Source: Pseudomonadota bacterium (GTDB lineage Bacteria; Pseudomonadota; Gammaproteobacteria; Burkholderiales; Thiobacillaceae). From it: a stretch of DNA of 64,000 bases. Both the position numbers and the translations under genes were made by a program. The stretch lies in NCBI GenBank assembly GCA_021836225.1, contig JAKBJA010000117.1, positions 186,001 to 250,000 on the forward strand, written 5' to 3'. The notes below the pieces were generated by a model. That model saw only the letters and a program-made list of their open reading frames with translations, searched no databases and was not told the origin of the DNA. This document shows, one piece after another, positions 59,800 through 64,000 of the stretch (within the stretch, counting starts at the first letter, position 1; every line of letters begins with the position of its first letter).

Positions 59800-60819
59800 T
59801 TGTCCGTCGCCATGCAGTCGTCCAGGCAGTCCGAAATCGCCCATGAGGTGATCGAGTCCGTGGTGCACCTGACCGAGCAACGGGACGAATTGACGTTGCT
59901 GCGCAGTCTGCAGGCGTCGATCCTAGAGATGCTGCCGGGCGTGCAGGTGTCCATGGTCTGCCTGGTGCCGGGCCCGCAGCACGGCCAGTGGGTCCAGGAC
60001 GCGGCCTGCCCCCTGCCGAAGCCCATGTTCCCGGTGACCGATGCCTTGGTGGCGGAAGCGGCTAGTCTGAATGCCGATGCGCCGGCCAGGCAGACGGTTC
60101 AGGACGGTCAGAGCTATCTCATCAGCAGCCTGGGCTTGCTGGAGGACAGGCGGAAGGCGATCGTGCTCAGGCAGTCCGAATGGGTTGTGGCCGACCTGCG
60201 CATCGCCCAGGGGATGCTCAAGATCTACGCCAACTACGCGAAAATGCTGTTCGACAGCGAACGCGACACGCTGACCGGGCTGTACAACCGCAAGAAGCTG
60301 GAACAGAAACTGGGCGAACTGCTCACGGGCCGGCTCAATGGACGCAACCGGAAGCGCGACCGGGACACGGCCGATTACCTGGCCGTGATCGACCTCGATC
60401 ATTTCAAGCGCATCAATGATAGCCACGGCCATCTGATCGGCGACGAGGTGCTCCTCGTTTTCGCCGGCCTGATGCGTAACGCCCTGCGTGATGTGGACTG
60501 GGTGTTTCGCTACGGCGGCGAGGAATTCGTCGTGCTGATCAAGGATGTATCACCCGAGACCATCGTGGCCATCCTTGAGCGCATCCGGATCAAGGTGCAG
60601 AACCATTGTTTTCCGCAGGTCGGACAGGTGACGGCGAGCATCGGCTACACGGCGATCGCCGACCAGAAGCTGCCGCCCTACGTATTCGAGGAAGCGGACA
60701 AGGCGCTGTATTACGCCAAGGAGAACGGCCGCAACCAGGTCTGCGACTACCGCGCGCTGGTATGCAGCGGCAAGCTCGCGCCGGAGAAACGTCACAGCGG
60801 ATCGATCGAGCTCTTCTGA
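59800..60819 (+). CDS. Soluble GGDEF-domain diguanylate cyclase
   Basis: A 339-residue protein without membrane segments: an N-terminal GAF-like region (about 15-140) and a GGDEF domain with motif GGEEF (239-243) and an RxxD inhibition site (RDVD, 230-233). It is likely an active, feedback-inhibited c-di-GMP synthase. TTG at 59800 (GGGGT at good spacing) or ATG at 59812 may be the start. A TAAAAT about 35 bases upstream could be a -10. Confidence 0.9.
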   Translation: MSVAMQSSRQSEIAHEVIESVVHLTEQRDELTLLRSLQASILEMLPGVQVSMVCLVPGPQHGQWVQDAACPLPKPMFPVTDALVAEAASLNADAPARQTVQDGQSYLISSLGLLEDRRKAIVLRQSEWVVADLRIAQGMLKIYANYAKMLFDSERDTLTGLYNRKKLEQKLGELLTGRLNGRNRKRDRDTADYLAVIDLDHFKRINDSHGHLIGDEVLLVFAGLMRNALRDVDWVFRYGGEEFVVLIKDVSPETIVAILERIRIKVQNHCFPQVGQVTASIGYTAIADQKLPPYVFEEADKALYYAKENGRNQVCDYRALVCSGKLAPEKRHSGSIELF

Positions 60820-60964
60820 AGCGGCTTTCTTTTCCCGATGGCTACGCCCGATTTCATTCAGAAGTTCGTCTTGATTTCCCCGTTCGGCAGGGTATCGGTA
60901 ACACCCGCCTGCACCCGGGATACACGGCATGTTGCGACCCCGAAAATCGGGTTCCTGCAGCCCC

Positions 60965-63900
60965 TCAGTGCGTCCGCAGCCAGTCAATAAGTGTATCCAG
61001 GGGGAGTGGCTGGCTGAGGTGGTAGCCCTGGGCCTGCTCGCATCCCATCCCCTTCAACAGGGCCAGTGTCTCGGCGTTTTCCACGCCCTCGGCGATGACG
61101 CTGAGCCCCAGGCTGTGGGCAAGGGCGACAGTGGAGCGCACGATGATCGCATCCTGGGTGTTGTCGTTCATGCCCATGACGAATGAGCGGTCGATTTTCA
61201 GGGCTTTAAGGGGGAGGCGCCGCAGGTAGGCCAGGGAGGAATAGCCGGTGCCGAAATCGTCGATCGCGATGTTCACGCCCATGGCTGCGATCTCCTGCAG
61301 CAGGACGACTGCACTGTCCGGATCGTACATCAGGGCGGTCTCGGTCAGCTCCAGTTCAACCTCCTGGTGGGGAATTCCGTGCGTGGCGATGGCATCTGCG
61401 AGTCGGGATACGTAGAGGGCATCCACCAGATTGCGTGCGGAAAGATTGATCGCAACCGGCTGTGTGTATCCGAGGTCATGCAGCTGGCGCTTGTCTGCCA
61501 GCGCGAGATCCATGACGGCGCGCGTAAAGGGATGAATGACTTCGTTCATTTCCACCAGGTGGAGGAAAGTGTCTGGGTAAAGGATGCCCAGTCGGGGATT
61601 CAGCCAGCGTACCAACGCCTCGAATCCCGTGATCTGTCCACTGGCGATGTCCAGCTTGGGTTGGTAATGCAGGATCAGTTCGCCATTCCGGACCGCCTGA
61701 ACCAGCTCGCCGGCGAGTGCGAGACGGTCCGGGCTGTAGTCATCGAATCCGCGGTCGTAGACCACGACGCCCACAGTCAGCTTCTTCGCCTGGTACATCG
61801 CGACATCTGCCGCCCGCAACAGGGCATGACTGTTTTCACCGTGTTCTGGGTAATACGCCACCCCTACGCTCACACCAAGCTGCAAGGCCATGCCTTCCAC
61901 CATGAAGGGACGGCGTAATGCTTCGGTCACGTGCCTTGCCAGCGCAACGGCATCGGTCTGGTCGGTCAGGCCGGTCAGCAATATGGAGAATTCGTCGCCA
62001 CCCAGACGGCAGATCAGTGCGTCATATTCCGTGAGCGCTTCTTGCAGGCGCGGGCCGATGTGGGTCAACAGGTGATCGCCCACGTGGTGGCCCAAGGTGT
62101 CGTTGATTTCCTTGAAACGGTCCAGATCCAGTAGCAGGAGTGCGGTCTTTCCATCCGGGCTACGCCCGATCCGATCCGCAAACTCCTCGTGCAGGACGGA
62201 ACGGTTAGGCAGGGCGGTGAGGCTGTCGTGCCTGGCCTGAAATGCCAGGCTGACGACATGGCGCGAATTGGCAATCGCCAGGGCAACCGTATTGCTGAAA
62301 GCACTGAGCGTTTCCAGTTCCACCTCGCTGAATGTCCGTTGTTCCCCGTAGACCAGGTTGATGCTGCCCAGCGGTTGTTCGTGATAGATCATCGGTATGA
62401 CGACCCCCGAGTGCAAATCCGCAGCCACCAGGCCATCTCTCATGGCGGGGTACAGGCGCATGTCATGGGCAAAGTCATTGCTGACCAGCAAATGCTTGCT
62501 GGTCAGCGCCAGGCCGCTCAGGCTTCCCTCTAGGGGGAGGCTGGCGCCCAGTTGCGGCAATTCCGCCTTGAACCCGCGATTGGCTACCAGGTTCAGGCGA
62601 GCTGCGCCCGAATCCAGCAGGTAAATCGCAATATTTGGCGCGTGACTCAATCCGAGTAGGGCATCCATGGTTTCCTTCAGGATGTCGTCCAGTGCCAGCG
62701 AGGCGTGAAGACGGTTGGCCAGCTGGTTGATGAGGCGCAGGTTTTCGTTGCGCTCGATCAGGGCCTGGCGGGATTGCAGCAGTTCTGCCTCGGCTTTTTT
62801 GCGTTGGCTGATGTCGCGAACGGTGGCAAGGATGTGGGCCTCGTCCCCGATCATCACCATGTTTAGCGTAACTTCCGCGTCGAAGGGCGTGCCGTCGTAG
62901 CGTTGGTGGCGCCACTCGAAGAACTGGGTTTCGCCGTCGAAGGCCGCTGCGATTTTTTCTAGTGCCTTGGTTTTGGAGGGGCGTCCATCCGGCTGGAACT
63001 CGGGGGAATACCGATAAGGCGTGGCGCCGACGATCTGATCGCGCGTGCAGCCGAACATCTCCAGCGTTGCCGGGTTGCAATCCACGAATTGCTCACCCTT
63101 CATCAGGAAGATGCTGTCGCCTGCACGTTCGAACAGGGTGCGATAGCGCGCCTGGCTGTCGCGCAGATTGGCCTGGGCCTGTTTATGCGCGGACAGGTCG
63201 GCGGCGATCCCGATGAATCCCTCGATCCTGCCATCCGAGCCGTGCAACGGGGTGACCGATAGCCGTACCGGAAAACGGCTGCCATCCTTGCGTAGGCAGG
63301 TCCACTCGCGTTCCTCGGATTGGCCGCGCCTGGCTTTGGCGACGAAGACGTCAAAGCCAGGCTGGATGGGTTCGCCCAGTTCCTCACAGAGTTCGATAGC
63401 GTGTTGACGCATCTCGTCCTCGTCGTGGAAGAGGGCCGGGGTGCGTTCACCGATCACTTCTTCAGCGGTATAGCCCAGCATGCGCTGGGCCGCCGCGTTG
63501 AAGCTGACAATAATGCCGGCCGTGTTGGTGGAGATGATGCTGTAGTCGGCACCATCCAGAACGGCCTGTTGCCAGGCCGAGAGATGGGCGACCGCCGCGT
63601 CTGATTTGATCTGGCGTGCCCGCGAACGCCGATAGACCCACAGACCGCCAAACAGGAAGGCACCTAACAGCAGACTGGGCAGCAGCAGCTTTTGCAACCA
63701 GGAATGCACGATAGAACGCCAGGGAATGAGGGATGCCGCCAGCAGCCCATACTCGTCCATGCGTTCATAGACGACATAATGAAGACCCTGGTCGCGCGGC
63801 AGGTCGATCGTCATGACACCTTGCTCGTGCCTGACCGTGGCAAGCTGCTGGACGGTTCTGGGGTGGATCGGCTGACCATACGTATTACGTACACTGACCT

Positions 63901-64000
63901 GTTCCGAACCCGCGGGCAGCGGATAGAAATACTGGAGGTAATTGTCGTCGCGCAGTAGCGCCATCTGGATGTTCGGCGGCAGCGCGACGTGAGCCCCCAA
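60965..64000 (-). CDS. PAS-PAS-GAF-GGDEF-EAL c-di-GMP turnover protein (5' end outside window)
   Basis: At least 1011 residues, open to the right edge. The visible order is: end of a periplasmic sensory domain, membrane segment about 107-127, PAS about 145-265, PAS about 280-405, GAF about 420-575, GGDEF (RLGGDEF) about 590-745, and EAL about 760-1005 with [24 protein letters not shown] and KIDRSFV intact. The phosphodiesterase half looks active. The GGDEF motif is intact but there is no RxxD site. It converges on the GGDEF gene at 59800. The 145-base gap between them holds an ACCCCGA/TCGGGT hairpin without a T-run. Confidence 0.92.
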   Translation of the reverse strand: MGAHVALPPNIQMALLRDDNYLQYFYPLPAGSEQVSVRNTYGQPIHPRTVQQLATVRHEQGVMTIDLPRDQGLHYVVYERMDEYGLLAASLIPWRSIVHSWLQKLLLPSLLLGAFLFGGLWVYRRSRARQIKSDAAVAHLSAWQQAVLDGADYSIISTNTAGIIVSFNAAAQRMLGYTAEEVIGERTPALFHDEDEMRQHAIELCEELGEPIQPGFDVFVAKARRGQSEEREWTCLRKDGSRFPVRLSVTPLHGSDGRIEGFIGIAADLSAHKQAQANLRDSQARYRTLFERAGDSIFLMKGEQFVDCNPATLEMFGCTRDQIVGATPYRYSPEFQPDGRPSKTKALEKIAAAFDGETQFFEWRHQRYDGTPFDAEVTLNMVMIGDEAHILATVRDISQRKKAEAELLQSRQALIERNENLRLINQLANRLHASLALDDILKETMDALLGLSHAPNIAIYLLDSGAARLNLVANRGFKAELPQLGASLPLEGSLSGLALTSKHLLVSNDFAHDMRLYPAMRDGLVAADLHSGVVIPMIYHEQPLGSINLVYGEQRTFSEVELETLSAFSNTVALAIANSRHVVSLAFQARHDSLTALPNRSVLHEEFADRIGRSPDGKTALLLLDLDRFKEINDTLGHHVGDHLLTHIGPRLQEALTEYDALICRLGGDEFSILLTGLTDQTDAVALARHVTEALRRPFMVEGMALQLGVSVGVAYYPEHGENSHALLRAADVAMYQAKKLTVGVVVYDRGFDDYSPDRLALAGELVQAVRNGELILHYQPKLDIASGQITGFEALVRWLNPRLGILYPDTFLHLVEMNEVIHPFTRAVMDLALADKRQLHDLGYTQPVAINLSARNLVDALYVSRLADAIATHGIPHQEVELELTETALMYDPDSAVVLLQEIAAMGVNIAIDDFGTGYSSLAYLRRLPLKALKIDRSFVMGMNDNTQDAIIVRSTVALAHSLGLSVIAEGVENAETLALLKGMGCEQAQGYHLSQPLPLDTLIDWLRTH

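Overview
The window reads as one contiguous stretch of a high-G+C proteobacterial chromosome, most likely a chemolithoautotrophic betaproteobacterium of the Thiobacillus type. Evidence: a class I phosphoribulokinase (Calvin cycle), a glutamate-cysteine ligase of the family typified by Acidithiobacillus/Thiobacillus, the PilT/PilU-YggS-ProC-YggT neighbourhood and an EIIA-HPr-EI cluster, both common in betaproteobacteria, and BPSS1780 and DUF2782 family genes. The genus is inference. No rRNA, tRNA, CRISPR array, prophage or transposase gene was seen. No gene-free stretch exceeds about 290 bases, and the longest gaps are almost entirely filled by repeat elements.

Layout. 1-7818 (minus): operon dusB-fis-purH-purD-tsaC-hemF-PBP, the last gene cut by the window edge. 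7938-16694: mscL, polA facing a LOG-family gene, two small envelope genes, uvrD, a MoaD-like gene and an AT-richer pair of lipoprotein genes. 16835-18500 (minus): prk and a secreted GlcG/HbpS-like protein. 18679-28874 (plus): a long run leuS-lptE-holA-proA-nadD-rsfS-rlmH-maf-rng-DNA glycosylase, interrupted by two inverted copies of a mobile-looking repeat. 28875-33736 (minus): a branched-chain-amino-acid-type ABC transporter in which LivM and LivG are fused. 33866-37450 (minus): xthA, a glutaredoxin-like protein and oligopeptidase A. 37531-42413 (plus): gamma-carbonic anhydrase-like protein, TlpA-like protein, lipoprotein, ettA, a CHASE-GGDEF cyclase and a YhcH-family protein. 42414-45702: slyX and a TlpA-like gene facing hemJ, then an RNA methyltransferase and an orphan HNH-like gene. 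45775-47956 (minus): pilU and pilT. 48005-52491 (plus): yggS-proC-yggT-DUF167-dynamin-like GTPase. 52508-58681 (minus): gshA-gshB-GNAT-apbE-EIIA-ptsH-ptsI. 58727-60819 (plus): trmL, a small membrane protein and a GGDEF protein. 60965-64000 (minus): a large PAS-GAF-GGDEF-EAL protein cut by the right edge.

The most unusual content is a set of dispersed palindromic elements. (A) A 224/267-bp element with near-perfect terminal inverted repeats occurs twice in opposite orientation, directly after the stop codons of holA and rlmH. (B) A CCCGCAAGG/CGTGGTTGT inverted-repeat element occurs at 17828-17967 and inside a 160-bp inverted-repeat unit at 50131-50290. (C) A hairpin element with a TGAA/TTCA loop occurs at 13680-13730, 17865-17939 and 34654-34751. 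One C copy sits inside the hairpin of a B copy, and another lies in frame inside the uvrD coding sequence, adding about 17 residues to the helicase. Stems change between copies while pairing is kept, so the structure appears to be maintained.

Functional themes are purine, proline, NAD, haem and glutathione biosynthesis, translation and RNA maturation, DNA repair, type IV pilus retraction, c-di-GMP signalling (three proteins) and a regulatory PTS with no sugar permease in view.
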